A stretch of 64,000 nucleotides of DNA, from positions 94,987 to 158,986 of the forward strand of contig CAJTDD010000006.1 of assembly GCA_910574885.1 (NCBI GenBank), read 5' to 3'. Positions 16,122 through 24,191 of this stretch are shown here, in pieces. This DNA is from Lachnospiraceae bacterium. Lineage in GTDB: Bacteria; Bacillota; Clostridia; Lachnospirales; Lachnospiraceae. Both the position numbers and the translations under genes were made by a program. Each line of letters starts with the position of its first letter. Position 1 is the first letter of the stretch. Below the pieces are notes generated by a model, which saw only the letters and a program-made list of their open reading frames with translations, was not told the DNA's origin and ran no database searches.

Positions 16122-16578
16122 AATCTACCTCCTTGCGCTTTCTTGATTTCTTGGGCTGCTTTCGCCCGTCTGTCTTTGTTCTTTTTTTCCTGCGTTTCCC
16201 CTTTTTCCGTTTCTTATCCTGCACGGCGGGCAAGCCTTTCTCATGTGCGTCCAGTGCCTGCTTCATCGCATCGTAATATAAATTCTCTGGGACAAATAAA
16301 ATCTTCTTCGGCATCAGAAACTGCGACTTTATCCATGCCCACACAAACTGCTCGGCGGTCATGCCGTTGTACCTCACAAATCCCATGACCGCAAAAGGGG
16401 AAGCCCCCAAGATGCACATCCAGCTTACTGTTTCCGTCCCGAACCTGCCACGGAGCAGGAAGAACAAGCCGACCGCCACGCCGCAGGCAAGCACGGAAAA
16501 CAGGAACTGCCGCATCGACAGCCCGAAGAACATGGATTCCGTGTAGTTGCGGATTTCCTTATTTATCTTGACTTCCAT
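16114..16578 (-). CDS. PrgI-like membrane protein of the transfer channel
   Basis: The product is 154 residues from ATG 16578, after GGGGCGG-type spacing; longer upstream frames are not protein-like. Two adjacent hydrophobic segments lie at about 27-45 and 52-70 (FLFSVLACGVAVGLFFLL and WMCILGASPFAVMGFV). The C-terminus is extremely basic (KKRKKGKRRKKRTK). PrgI proteins are the VirB3-like inner-membrane subunits that precede virB4 in Gram-positive systems, and the order here agrees. Confidence 0.88.
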   Translation of the reverse strand: MEVKINKEIRNYTESMFFGLSMRQFLFSVLACGVAVGLFFLLRGRFGTETVSWMCILGASPFAVMGFVRYNGMTAEQFVWAWIKSQFLMPKKILFVPENLYYDAMKQALDAHEKGLPAVQDKKRKKGKRRKKRTKTDGRKQPKKSRKRKEVDYD

Positions 16579-16579
16579 A

Positions 16580-16816
16580 TCAGCACCGCCCCTCTCGGAC
16601 GTCTCCCGTCGAAATAAAGAGGATGCTGCGTTTCGGGATATATGCAAACCCAGAAATGGCATCCCCGATTTCAAATATCTCGTTATCGTCCGCTTTTCCA
16701 AATTTTCCGACCAGCCCTTTTTCAGCAGGCAGGTCATAGGCTTCGGAAGCCTCAATGACTTCTCCATTTAACAGATGGATATTATAATTCTGGCAATACT
16801 TCGTTTCTTTTTTCAT
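16580..16816 (-). CDS. Small ICE protein, 78 aa, unknown
   Basis: The frame starts at ATG 16816 after an AGGAAAG site and stops one base before the PrgI-like gene start. The product (KKETKYCQNYNIHLLNGEVIEASEAYDLPAEKG then GDAISGFAYIPKRSILFISTGDV) looks like a small beta-rich soluble protein and has no membrane segment. Similar short genes lie between virB6-like and prgI-like genes in related elements. I cannot assign a function. Confidence 0.72.
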   Translation of the reverse strand: MKKETKYCQNYNIHLLNGEVIEASEAYDLPAEKGLVGKFGKADDNEIFEIGDAISGFAYIPKRSILFISTGDVREGRC

Positions 16817-16842
16817 TTCAATTTTCCTTTCCTGTGGGGTAA

Positions 16843-17679
16843 TTACAAGCCCATCATTTCCCTTACCACACGGTCTGCCATCTTGACCGCACCGACAAGG
16901 ACGAGCATATTGAACACCAATTCCCCGATATAGCCCCATACCATCGTGACCGCCGCCGCATCGGGGTTGACTGCGGGCGGGGACGCCGCAAACACCGAGA
17001 AGATGATGCAGGCAAGCACGATGATTGCCCCCTCAAGGCACACGGCGGAGTAGCTCTTGATGAAACTCTTTCCCACGCTCTGGCTCGGCTCTCCCGCAAA
17101 CGAGGACAGCGGCACGGGGGCGATGGCGGTGTAAAGATACAACTTAAAAAATCTGCCGTACACCGACATTATCATAATGAATGACAGCACCGTGATGAAC
17201 AGCCCGCCTATCAGCGTGACCGCCCATAAGGGGATGCTCTCGAAAAAGCCGCAGTCCTCCACGGCTGTCACTATCTCCTGTGGTAGAACCGTTTTCTGCG
17301 CCGAGCCGAAGCCTGCGGCTTTCATAATGGCGGAAATCACGCCCTGCACAATTTTGAACAGAGCCATCATCAGCTCCAAGCCGTAAGTGACCGCACCTTT
17401 CGCAAGGGCAAAGCGGATGAACAGCTTCAAGGCGTGTTCGGGCTTCTTCACGCTTGCGAAGTCGCCGCAGGTACGCATCACGCCGACGACAAAGAACAGC
17501 ACGAGCAGGGCAAGCCCTATCGCCTGCAACGCCCCGTGGATGTCAACGATGACTTTCCATATCGCACCGCCCTTAAAGGTTTCGGGGGATTGGGTGATGA
17601 GCTGCCATATCTCGGCTAACTTTTCATTCCATGTGTCAAGGGCGTTCTCCAAGTTCTGGACTACCCAGTTGTCTGACAT
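16843..17679 (-). CDS. VirB6/TrbL-like polytopic channel protein
   Basis: The 278-residue protein has five or six hydrophobic segments and a conserved start (NLENALDTWNEKLAEIWQLI) known from the VirB6/TrbL-like family of Tn1549-type ICEs. VirB6-like proteins form the membrane pore that passes DNA. The C-terminal part (GAVKMADRVVREMMGL) ends in a short amphipathic tail. The position between the Maff2-like and PrgI-like genes is the standard one. A ribosome site lies about 8 bp before ATG. Confidence 0.9.
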   Translation of the reverse strand: MSDNWVVQNLENALDTWNEKLAEIWQLITQSPETFKGGAIWKVIVDIHGALQAIGLALLVLFFVVGVMRTCGDFASVKKPEHALKLFIRFALAKGAVTYGLELMMALFKIVQGVISAIMKAAGFGSAQKTVLPQEIVTAVEDCGFFESIPLWAVTLIGGLFITVLSFIMIMSVYGRFFKLYLYTAIAPVPLSSFAGEPSQSVGKSFIKSYSAVCLEGAIIVLACIIFSVFAASPPAVNPDAAAVTMVWGYIGELVFNMLVLVGAVKMADRVVREMMGL

Positions 17680-17784
17680 TCGACCACCTCCGTTCTTAAA
17701 ATTTGATAGCGGGGCAAGTTCCGCAGAGCGGATCTGCCCCGTTATCCTGTCTTGTGTCAGTCTGTTATTTCAGTCTGTTTTGGA

Positions 17785-18150
17785 TTAGCCCGTGATGAGG
17801 GTTAAAATCTCTTTCGCAAAGGTAATCACAACGCCGCCCGCCAGTGTGAGGAAGCCGTTCGCCCTCTGGGACGGGTCGTGGGATTTCAGCGACAAGCCGA
17901 CCTGCACGATGCCGAAGCCGAGCATAATCATCCCGACCGCCCGTATCAGACCGAAGATGAAATTGGAGAGGTTGTTGACAACGGCAATCGGGTCATTGGC
18001 GGCAAAGGCGGTCATGGACGTTCCAAGCATCAAAGCCGCAGCCAGTACCGCCACGCAGTAGCAGCGGAAACCTCTTTTTACCTTGCCTGTCATCGGCAGT
18101 TTCTGGGTTGCTTTGTTCTGGTTGTTCTCGTTTTTCTGAAAAAGTTTCAT
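17785..18150 (-). CDS. Maff2-family, VirB2-like small membrane subunit
   Basis: The 121-residue protein has a basic N-terminus, a first hydrophobic stretch with the features of a signal or prepilin sequence (CYCVAVLAAALMLGTSMTAFAAND) and two later membrane segments separated by a short polar loop (SHDPSQRANG). This is the VirB2/TrbC pilin pattern and matches the Maff2 family of mobile elements. It would form the channel or pilus lining between the coupling protein gene and the virB6-like gene. Confidence 0.85.
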   Translation of the reverse strand: MKLFQKNENNQNKATQKLPMTGKVKRGFRCYCVAVLAAALMLGTSMTAFAANDPIAVVNNLSNFIFGLIRAVGMIMLGFGIVQVGLSLKSHDPSQRANGFLTLAGGVVITFAKEILTLITG

Positions 18151-18164
18151 AGGGTAAATCCTCC

Positions 18165-19958
18165 TTATAAATTGAATATTTCTTCCAAGTCCTCATCGGA
18201 CAGAAGCTCATAGGAAGTGCTGACAGGATTAAGCGCAACAGCGTCTTTTGGAATATCCCCGCCAAACACAAAGGTTGCGACCGCCTGCGTCGGCTCGCCG
18301 TGGATATACGGCGGCTTCCCACCGTCGGCGGTCAGTTTCACGTTCGGGTGTTTCAAGATGTCGTACTTCAAATCCATGACGGGGCGTTCCCCACGCACAA
18401 AAAGAAGTGCGTAGCGGTTGTCAAGCATACGCACCTCGTCTGGGGTTAAAAGCTCACGCCCCGAAATCTGGTAGTTGGTGGAATAGTTGCCGCTCCGCCC
18501 AGAGCTTTTCCCATAGGTGTTGGTGTCGATGGTCGCCTTGCCTAACAGCTCCGACACAAACTTGTGGGTACTCTGCTCATTGCCGCCGAGATAGAGGAAC
18601 TCGTCGGCGTTCCCGACGATGCTTTCCCATTGTTTCTCAAACAGGGCTTTGAGCTGCGCCAAATTCTGTAAAATGATGCTGACCGACACGCCCCTTGAAC
18701 GCATGACTGACAGTATCTTGTCAAAGTCATCTGGCAAACTGACGTTCGCAAATTCATCCATAATGAACTGACAGTGGACGGGCAGGCTCCCGCCGTACTT
18801 GTGGTCGGCGAGGTAAAATAGCTGTTGGAATAGCTGCGTGTATAAAAGTGACACCAAAAAATTAAAACTGGTGTCGTTGTCTGGTATCAGTGCGAACAGT
18901 GCGACTTTCTTCTCGCCCAAAGACGGTAAATCCAATTCGTCCGTGGCAGTCAAAGATGCAAGGCTTTCCAGATTGAACTTCTCAAGCCTTGCGGCAAGGG
19001 TTATCTGGATGCTCTTTAGTGTCTTTGCCGAACCAGAATGGTAATCTCTGTAATACTTCAAAGCGATATGCTCTGGGTTTACCATCTCCAAGCGGTCAAA
19101 CAGCTCGTCAAGCGGGCTTACATAGCCGTCGTCATCCTCCCTTACCTCACCCGCCCTTAAAAGCTCCATCACCATCGGGAAATTCTGCTCGTCTGGCGGG
19201 GCTTCGTATTTCAGATAGAATACGAGGGATAAAAGCAGCATACTCGCCGCCGTGTCCCAGAACGGGTCTTGCGACTGGCTTCCTTTCGGCGTGGTCGCCT
19301 TAAATAAATTTGTTACCAACCGCTGCACGTCGTTGCCGTTTCTTAGATAGACAAACGGGTTGTAGCAGTGGCTCTTGTGCATGTTGATTAAATCAAGCAC
19401 ACGCACCTCATAGCCTTTCTTTTCCAGAAGCCCGCCCGTGTCACGGACAATCTCGCCTTTCGGGTCTAAGATTACCATTGACGTGTTGCACTGCATGACG
19501 TTGGGCTTACAAAAAAATCTGGTCTTTCCTGCGCCAGAGCCGCCCACCACGAGGATATTTAAGTTCCTGCGGTGTTTCTTCCCGTCAAGCCCGATGCGGA
19601 CGCTCTGGGTCAGCAGCTTGTTCTCCGATGCGTTTTTATCTCGGTATTTTTTATTAAGCGTACCTGCATTGCCCCATTTTGCAGAGCCGTGTTCCTCCCC
19701 CTTGCGGTAGTTCCTGCGTGTGGAGAAATAAACGCCGATTCCCATGCCGTAGGCAAGCAGGAAAATAAGGACAGTCCTTACGCTGTCCCCGCATACCGTT
19801 ATGGAAAACGGGTTCTCGATTGCCACGGATAAATTCTGCATTATCTCCACGATGCCGCCGCTGACATAAGGGGCAGTCAGCAGTGCAAGCCACACGACAG
19901 GGACAATCCCGCATAAAGAAAGGATTAAGCCCGCCTTGTAATCATCACCGTTCTTCAT
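18165..19958 (-). CDS. VirD4-like type IV coupling protein (TraG/TraD family)
   Basis: The 597-residue ATPase links the relaxosome to the channel. Two N-terminal membrane segments (about 11-35 and 58-80) are followed by Walker A VVGGSGAGKTRFF near residue 137, ILDPKGEIV, and Walker B FIMDEFANVSLP near 400. SIILQNLAQLKALF and DEFLYLGGNEQSTHKFVSELLG are further coupling-protein signatures. The start overlaps the end of the upstream 68-residue gene by 14 bp. Family and role are clear. Confidence 0.95.
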   Translation of the reverse strand: MKNGDDYKAGLILSLCGIVPVVWLALLTAPYVSGGIVEIMQNLSVAIENPFSITVCGDSVRTVLIFLLAYGMGIGVYFSTRRNYRKGEEHGSAKWGNAGTLNKKYRDKNASENKLLTQSVRIGLDGKKHRRNLNILVVGGSGAGKTRFFCKPNVMQCNTSMVILDPKGEIVRDTGGLLEKKGYEVRVLDLINMHKSHCYNPFVYLRNGNDVQRLVTNLFKATTPKGSQSQDPFWDTAASMLLLSLVFYLKYEAPPDEQNFPMVMELLRAGEVREDDDGYVSPLDELFDRLEMVNPEHIALKYYRDYHSGSAKTLKSIQITLAARLEKFNLESLASLTATDELDLPSLGEKKVALFALIPDNDTSFNFLVSLLYTQLFQQLFYLADHKYGGSLPVHCQFIMDEFANVSLPDDFDKILSVMRSRGVSVSIILQNLAQLKALFEKQWESIVGNADEFLYLGGNEQSTHKFVSELLGKATIDTNTYGKSSGRSGNYSTNYQISGRELLTPDEVRMLDNRYALLFVRGERPVMDLKYDILKHPNVKLTADGGKPPYIHGEPTQAVATFVFGGDIPKDAVALNPVSTSYELLSDEDLEEIFNL

Positions 19959-20151
19959 GGCACTTGCATGGGGCGACCTTTACTTTCCTGGTCGGGGCGA
20001 ATGCCACCCTGCTTATCAGCTCGTCAACAGGCTCGGTGGGGCGTTCCTCCTGTATCTGCTGCGTCCGCAGGGTGTTGAGGGCGTTGAGGACGATGTTCTT
20101 ATCGTATTTGTCCAATGCCAGATGGTATCGTTCTTCTTTCATGGGCTGCAC
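19945..20151 (-). CDS. Small conserved ICE protein, 68 aa, paralogue of the one at 46,417
   Basis: The frame starts at ATG 20151, six bases after the upstream stop, and overlaps the coupling protein start. Its core (IVLNALNTLRTQQIQEERPTEP and VDELISRVAFAPTRKVKV) aligns with the 69-residue protein at 46,417-46,626 (ILLHSLVELKNQLIQQGRYTDC, VDELIFKVIHAPIKKLRV), so this ICE encodes two copies of the family at opposite ends of the transfer region. It is helical and lacks cysteines in the core. The function is unknown. Confidence 0.75.
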   Translation of the reverse strand: MQPMKEERYHLALDKYDKNIVLNALNTLRTQQIQEERPTEPVDELISRVAFAPTRKVKVAPCKCHEER

Positions 20152-20157
20152 CTCCGA

Positions 20158-21021
20158 TTAGCGTTCCTGCCCTTTGGATTTGGGCGGCTTGTTCTTCTCA
20201 AGGCTCTTATACATGTCCGACTGGATTTCGCCCAGAACGTCACGCATCGAGCCAAGCTGCCCTTTAAATTCCTGCGTTTCCATGCCCGCAAACTCTTTCG
20301 GGATATTGTCGAAGCGGAAGCCCTTTGTGTCCACGCCGTAGCGGGAGCTTACCATATAGGCGACGCAGAACGACTTGAACTCTGAAACGTCACGGCTCTC
20401 CTTGTGCTTGAAGTCAAAGACCGCTGCCGACACTTCCTTTGCCATGCTGACAAAGAGCTGTTCTTCGTTCAATCCCGTCTTGATGAAGATGGTCTGCTGT
20501 GCGCTGTCGTAGAACGCAGGCAGCTCAAGGTCGTCCACTGGCACAAAGGAAACGGGGCTTGCGTCAATCATCGCCGACACAAGCTCCCGCATGGTTTTCT
20601 GCTCCTGTGGCTGCTGCCTGTCCTTTGCCGAGGTCTGGGAAATGTCGTAGACCACTTTTGCATTATAGCCGACCGCCTTTGAGCCGTCCTCCCGCTCGTA
20701 CTCTTTCCCCGGCTCAAGGATGGTGATTTTCTGTGCGTCCTTGTCCATATAGGCACGGCTCTGTTTCCAACTGCCGTAATCCTTAAGCTGCGTCGCTTCG
20801 GGCATCTGCGCCGAAACCAAGATGGCGTTGTTGACGGAGTAGCGGTCAAAATGCCCCTGCACGTCAAGGTACTGCTGAAACGCACCTCCGTCCGCCATCA
20901 TTTTTTCGCAGGTCGTGTCTATCAGCTCATAGGCTGCTTTCCGCTGCTCCTGTTTCTGCGTCGCCCATTCCTCTTTGTTAAAAGGTCTGCCTCCGCCGCT
21001 GAATACGTCATAAATGCTCAT
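20158..21021 (-). CDS. LtrC/ArdC-like protein with an ssDNA-binding-type N-terminus
   Basis: The 287-residue protein begins with a segment like the ArdC/LtrC N-terminal domain (DVQGHFDRYSVNNAILVSAQMPEATQLKDYGSWKQ), followed by a conserved strand region (ITILEPGKEYEREDGSKAVGYNAKVVYDISQT). The C-terminal part resembles the zinc-peptidase-like half of such proteins but lacks HExxH, so catalysis is doubtful. Homologues sit in conjugation operons between pcfB and the coupling protein. They are thought to bind transferred DNA or counter host restriction, which I infer from the family only. Confidence 0.75.
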   Translation of the reverse strand: MSIYDVFSGGGRPFNKEEWATQKQEQRKAAYELIDTTCEKMMADGGAFQQYLDVQGHFDRYSVNNAILVSAQMPEATQLKDYGSWKQSRAYMDKDAQKITILEPGKEYEREDGSKAVGYNAKVVYDISQTSAKDRQQPQEQKTMRELVSAMIDASPVSFVPVDDLELPAFYDSAQQTIFIKTGLNEEQLFVSMAKEVSAAVFDFKHKESRDVSEFKSFCVAYMVSSRYGVDTKGFRFDNIPKEFAGMETQEFKGQLGSMRDVLGEIQSDMYKSLEKNKPPKSKGQER

Positions 21022-21023
21022 GC

Positions 21024-21869
21024 TTATCTTGCTCCTTTCGATTTTGGTTTCCGTTTCCGCTTCTGGGGCTGCTTATGCTCCGTCTTTCCTGCGGGCGGTT
21101 TCTTTCCCCTGTCGGGAGATTTCTCTTTTGCAGGGGAAACGTCCGCTTCCTGCTCCTTACGGCTCTCCTTGATTTTCCGCAGTTCCTCCCTGACTGACGG
21201 CTTTTGTGCCTTAGCCATAGTAGCCCCCTCTGCGGGCTTCCTTTGCTGCTTTGAGGTAGGCTCGGACAGAGGGGATTTTTCTGTCTTTGCCACCGAGGGG
21301 TTTGGGGCGTTTTCCTCTTTCTGCACGGGTTTTCCCATAAGGGCGTCCATGAGTTTGTCTTTCTCCGCCTTTTCCTCCACGCCGACGTCTGGCTCTGGCT
21401 GACCGTCCTTTGCATCTGCGGTCTTGGTATCTCTCGCCTTTCCTTTTTCCCCTTTCGATTTTTCCGCTTCGGTCACGATGGAAGCAGTATCTACCGACGC
21501 AAGGCTGAACCTCTCCACGATGCGGCTGATTTTCGATGCGTCCTCGGCACGGGCAATCACATCCACCTCCGCATTGGGGTCTTTGTTCTTGCGGTCTGCC
21601 AAAACGCAGTAGAGTACGCCGTATTTCTTCGCTTCCTGCGTGAACTTCTTCAAGTCGCCGCTCTTGACAGTAAAGACTTTTAACTCTTTCCCAGAGCGGA
21701 GCATGTTTGTGAGCCTTGCTTTGCCTTTGGTTTTCTGTTCTTCCTTTAAGATGGAATATAAGAGGATGGCGATATTCTTCGCACCCGCCCCCGTGATTTT
21801 GGCAGCAACCTCAAATCCCTCCAAGCTCATCCTTACGATTTGCTCCGCCGCTTCGCCGCCTGTGTTCAT
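21024..21869 (-). CDS. PcfB-family (DUF3801) relaxosome/coupling adaptor
   Basis: The 281-residue protein opens with EAAEQIVRMSLEGFEVAAKITGAGAKNIA and continues ILLYSILKEEQKTKGKARLTNMLRSGKE, the PcfB/DUF3801 signature. About 130 Lys/Glu/Pro-rich disordered residues form the C-terminus. PcfB connects the relaxosome to the coupling protein in pCF10-like systems. The gene overlaps the relaxase gene by 59 bp at its start and the next gene follows two bases after its stop, so the block is co-translated. Confidence 0.88.
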   Translation of the reverse strand: MNTGGEAAEQIVRMSLEGFEVAAKITGAGAKNIAILLYSILKEEQKTKGKARLTNMLRSGKELKVFTVKSGDLKKFTQEAKKYGVLYCVLADRKNKDPNAEVDVIARAEDASKISRIVERFSLASVDTASIVTEAEKSKGEKGKARDTKTADAKDGQPEPDVGVEEKAEKDKLMDALMGKPVQKEENAPNPSVAKTEKSPLSEPTSKQQRKPAEGATMAKAQKPSVREELRKIKESRKEQEADVSPAKEKSPDRGKKPPAGKTEHKQPQKRKRKPKSKGAR

Positions 21870-23223
21870 GCTTCATCAGCTCCTTTCCTTTTTCTTTGTT
21901 CTCATCTGCCCGTATGACATTTAATTTTTCCTTGAGGGTGTCGCTGCGGGCTTCGATTCCCTCGCACAATCTGACCTCCTTTCGGATTGTTTTCATGCGC
22001 CCCGTGATTTCCGACAGCCGAGCCTTGACCGCTTCTTTTTCTTCCCCGACAGATTTTCGGGATTGGGAGTAAAGCCCCTTACGCTGTTCGGTCAGCTCAC
22101 TTATCTCGGATTCCAGAGAGCCTTTATAGGACAAAAGCTGCTCCGCCGTGTCGATATGGTTGCGGCAGAGCAGCCTTGTTTCGTTGGTGATGGCTTCCAT
22201 CTTCATAAGGTCGTCCTTTAGGAGATAGTGAAGCCGTGCGTAATTCTGTTGTTTCTTTTTTGGCAGGATGCCGAGCTTGTAGCAGTAGTGGAGATACAGC
22301 CCACGCAAGCCGCCGATTTTCTTGGCATCCTTTAACGTGCCTTTTACCCTTATCACTCTGACCTGCGGCTGTTCTTTGGAAAAGCTCTGGAACTTGACCG
22401 CATAGGAATTTTCCTTGATGCGTTCCGTTATCCGCTCATTGGTGTAGTCATCGCCGAGCTTATAGAGCCGCTTCGGTCTTTGCCATCCTTTTCCGATTAT
22501 CGTCCAATATTTTCGGTTGGGGTCAAAATTGATGCGGTATCCCATTTCCGACAACTGGCGGTCAAAGTCTTTCAGCGTGAACGATTTTGAGATGGCTTCG
22601 TCCACCGCCTGCCGTGCCACGGTATCCCTTGTGGGTAAGCCCTGCTTCTCGGCTTGGCATAGGACATAGGGCTTCTTCCTGCCGCTTGGGTGTTCGATGA
22701 CCGATAAGGAATACTCACGACACAATTCATCCGAACGCTGGCGGAGCAGACGCAGATTCTTCTTGTTGTCGTGGTAGTGCCTGCCGTCAATATAAGAAAT
22801 GGAGTTGACGACAAAGTGGTTGTGCAGGCAGTCCGTATTTAAGTGGGTTGCCACAATCACTTGGAACCTGCCGCCCCACATCTTCTCCGCCAGCTTCACG
22901 CCGACCTCATGTGCCTGCTCTGGCGTGACCTCGCCCGCTTTAAAACTCTGGAAGCCGTGATAGCAGACAATCTCGCTCTGGTCGTTCCATTGGGCTTTTG
23001 CCATCATCATCTCGTCCCTTGCGGTGGCAGGGTCGCAGTTTACGCCCGTGACGAAAAACTGATGCTCGGTCTTGTCCCCATTGGTGGCATACTTCATCAC
23101 GTCGCCCATCGCCTGCAAATCCGCATCCGTGTATTTTGGGTTGGCGGTCTTTTCTGGGTTCTCCGCATAGTCGATGGGGTGGTCGAGCCTGCCCTTTACG
23201 TCCCATATCTCGCAGACCGCCAT
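21811..23223 (-). CDS. Relaxase/mobilization nuclease, MOBP-like
   Basis: The 470-residue protein starts at ATG 23223, which overlaps the mobC stop (TGATG); frames going further upstream lack a start context. The relaxase domain occupies about residues 1-270: MAVCEIWDVKGRLDHPIDYAENPEKT at the start, a Tyr-rich region near 75 and the metal-binding motif CLHNHFVVNSISYIDGRHYHD near residue 128. A coiled coil fills the C-terminal 170 residues. The enzyme would nick oriT and pilot the strand through the channel. It is followed by pcfB in an overlapping frame. Assignment to the Tn1549-like relaxase group is by sequence resemblance. Confidence 0.92.
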   Translation of the reverse strand: MAVCEIWDVKGRLDHPIDYAENPEKTANPKYTDADLQAMGDVMKYATNGDKTEHQFFVTGVNCDPATARDEMMMAKAQWNDQSEIVCYHGFQSFKAGEVTPEQAHEVGVKLAEKMWGGRFQVIVATHLNTDCLHNHFVVNSISYIDGRHYHDNKKNLRLLRQRSDELCREYSLSVIEHPSGRKKPYVLCQAEKQGLPTRDTVARQAVDEAISKSFTLKDFDRQLSEMGYRINFDPNRKYWTIIGKGWQRPKRLYKLGDDYTNERITERIKENSYAVKFQSFSKEQPQVRVIRVKGTLKDAKKIGGLRGLYLHYCYKLGILPKKKQQNYARLHYLLKDDLMKMEAITNETRLLCRNHIDTAEQLLSYKGSLESEISELTEQRKGLYSQSRKSVGEEKEAVKARLSEITGRMKTIRKEVRLCEGIEARSDTLKEKLNVIRADENKEKGKELMKHEHRRRSGGANRKDELGGI

Positions 23224-23555
23224 CAGCCAGACATCTTCCTCGGAACAAGGTAGCACCTGCCCACGTCCAGACGGAAATCCCGCCACCGCTTCGCTTCGTC
23301 GTAGAGCATCGGCGTGTCCACAAAGTTTAAGGCGTTCGCCTTTGCCGCAAGCTGGTTGATGCGGTTGCCGATGGCGGACAGCTCCCGCATGATTTTATAA
23401 AACTCTGGGTCTGGCTTCTCGCACAGGCGGTAGCCCATGACCATCGACTGGAGCAGGGCTTGTCTGGAGTGTCCCGACCTTTCCGCAAGGGAGCAGAGGT
23501 ATTCAGCTTCTTCCTCGGTCAGTCGGAACAGTATCTGCACGTTTCGTTTCCGCAT
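23223..23555 (-). CDS. mobC: MobC-like relaxosome accessory protein
   Basis: The 110-residue protein has a ribbon-helix-helix-like N-terminus (RKRNVQILFRLTEEEAEYLCSLAERSGHSRQALLQSMV) and the C-terminal MobC motif LSAIGNRINQLAAKANAL. MobC proteins bind oriT and help the relaxase melt it. The stop codon overlaps the relaxase start. It overlaps the preceding DUF3789-like gene by about 50 bp. Confidence 0.9.
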   Translation of the reverse strand: MRKRNVQILFRLTEEEAEYLCSLAERSGHSRQALLQSMVMGYRLCEKPDPEFYKIMRELSAIGNRINQLAAKANALNFVDTPMLYDEAKRWRDFRLDVGRCYLVPRKMSG

Positions 23556-23667
23556 CCAAATCCCCCTTTCCCTCGGAAAGCCTGTTAATCTGCAGCACGC
23601 ACATACACGCCACGCCGACCATGCCGCCGAGCGTTGTGCCGAGGATAAAATATAAGAAATTACTCAT
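23503..23667 (-). CDS. DUF3789-like small membrane protein, 54 aa
   Basis: From ATG 23667 the product reads MSNFLYFILGTTLGGMVGVACMC, a single membrane segment with a GG-rich face, then a short charged tail. This matches the DUF3789 family of tiny proteins upstream of mobC in many ICEs. Its 3' half overlaps mobC in another frame. The role is unknown. Confidence 0.72.
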   Translation of the reverse strand: MSNFLYFILGTTLGGMVGVACMCVLQINRLSEGKGDLDAETKRADTVPTDRGRS

Positions 23668-23687
23668 TCTTGGATTCCTTTCTGTGA

Positions 23688-23764
23688 CCGCCGTACCGCA
23701 CACGGCATGGCGGCATACTTTAACATTGTTCTTTTAACGGGGTATTAGGGGAACTGTCCCCTAA
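23688..23764. other. Candidate origin of transfer (oriT) region
   Basis: The 160-bp gap upstream of the DUF3789-mobC-relaxase block contains an imperfect inverted repeat, CCGCCGTACCG facing CGGCATGGCGG (23688-23713), and a perfect 8-bp one, TTAGGGGA facing TCCCCTAA with a 4-nt loop (23745-23764). Neither is followed by a T-run. Inverted repeats in the gap next to relaxase genes are the usual location of oriT. The nick site cannot be identified by eye. Confidence 0.4.
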
Positions 23765-23827
23765 CAAGCGAATTTTGTTTCCATCGGCAGATGGATAACC
23801 AAATTCAGTGCTTGGTAAGACGTGTCT

Positions 23828-24118
23828 TTAATCCCCACCCTCATGACAGCATCCTTTACATACCGTTCTGAAGCACGGACACTCCGAACAGCAGCCGTCC
23901 TCAAAATCCTCTCCCTCGGATTCGATTTCTTCCCCTGCATCCTCCATAGGGTCGTTAATCTCGGCTTCGCCGCAGACAAAATCCTCTTGGGAAAACTTCA
24001 CAAGGTCGGTATCAAACAGGACGGTCTTTAACTTCTCCGCCGCCTGTTCGGGGCTGTCGGCATGGATGGAAACGGTCTTTGCATAGTGGGCGACAAGGGT
24101 CACTTCATAGTTTTTCAA
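23828..24118 (-). CDS. DpnD/PcfM-like small protein, Cys-rich C-terminus
   Basis: The 96-residue product starts MKNYEVTLVAHYAKTVSIHADSPEQAAEKL, a strand-helix pattern seen in the DpnD/PcfM family, then an acidic linker. It ends with seven cysteines in CCSECPCFRTVCKGCC, suggesting a metal site. PcfM-like proteins occur in conjugation operons of Firmicutes. No role can be given. It is separated from the following mobC block by the candidate oriT. Confidence 0.7.
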   Translation of the reverse strand: MKNYEVTLVAHYAKTVSIHADSPEQAAEKLKTVLFDTDLVKFSQEDFVCGEAEINDPMEDAGEEIESEGEDFEDGCCSECPCFRTVCKGCCHEGGD

Positions 24119-24191
24119 TCGGTCTTTCCTCCCTTTTGGTCTTAAATTTAATGATAGTTACGTTGTTCCTAACAGAAAAATCTTCACGCAG

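Noticed and set aside
23761-23979. 72-codon minus frame overlapping the DpnD/PcfM-like gene
   Set aside because: It lies in another frame of that gene, which has the better composition and start.
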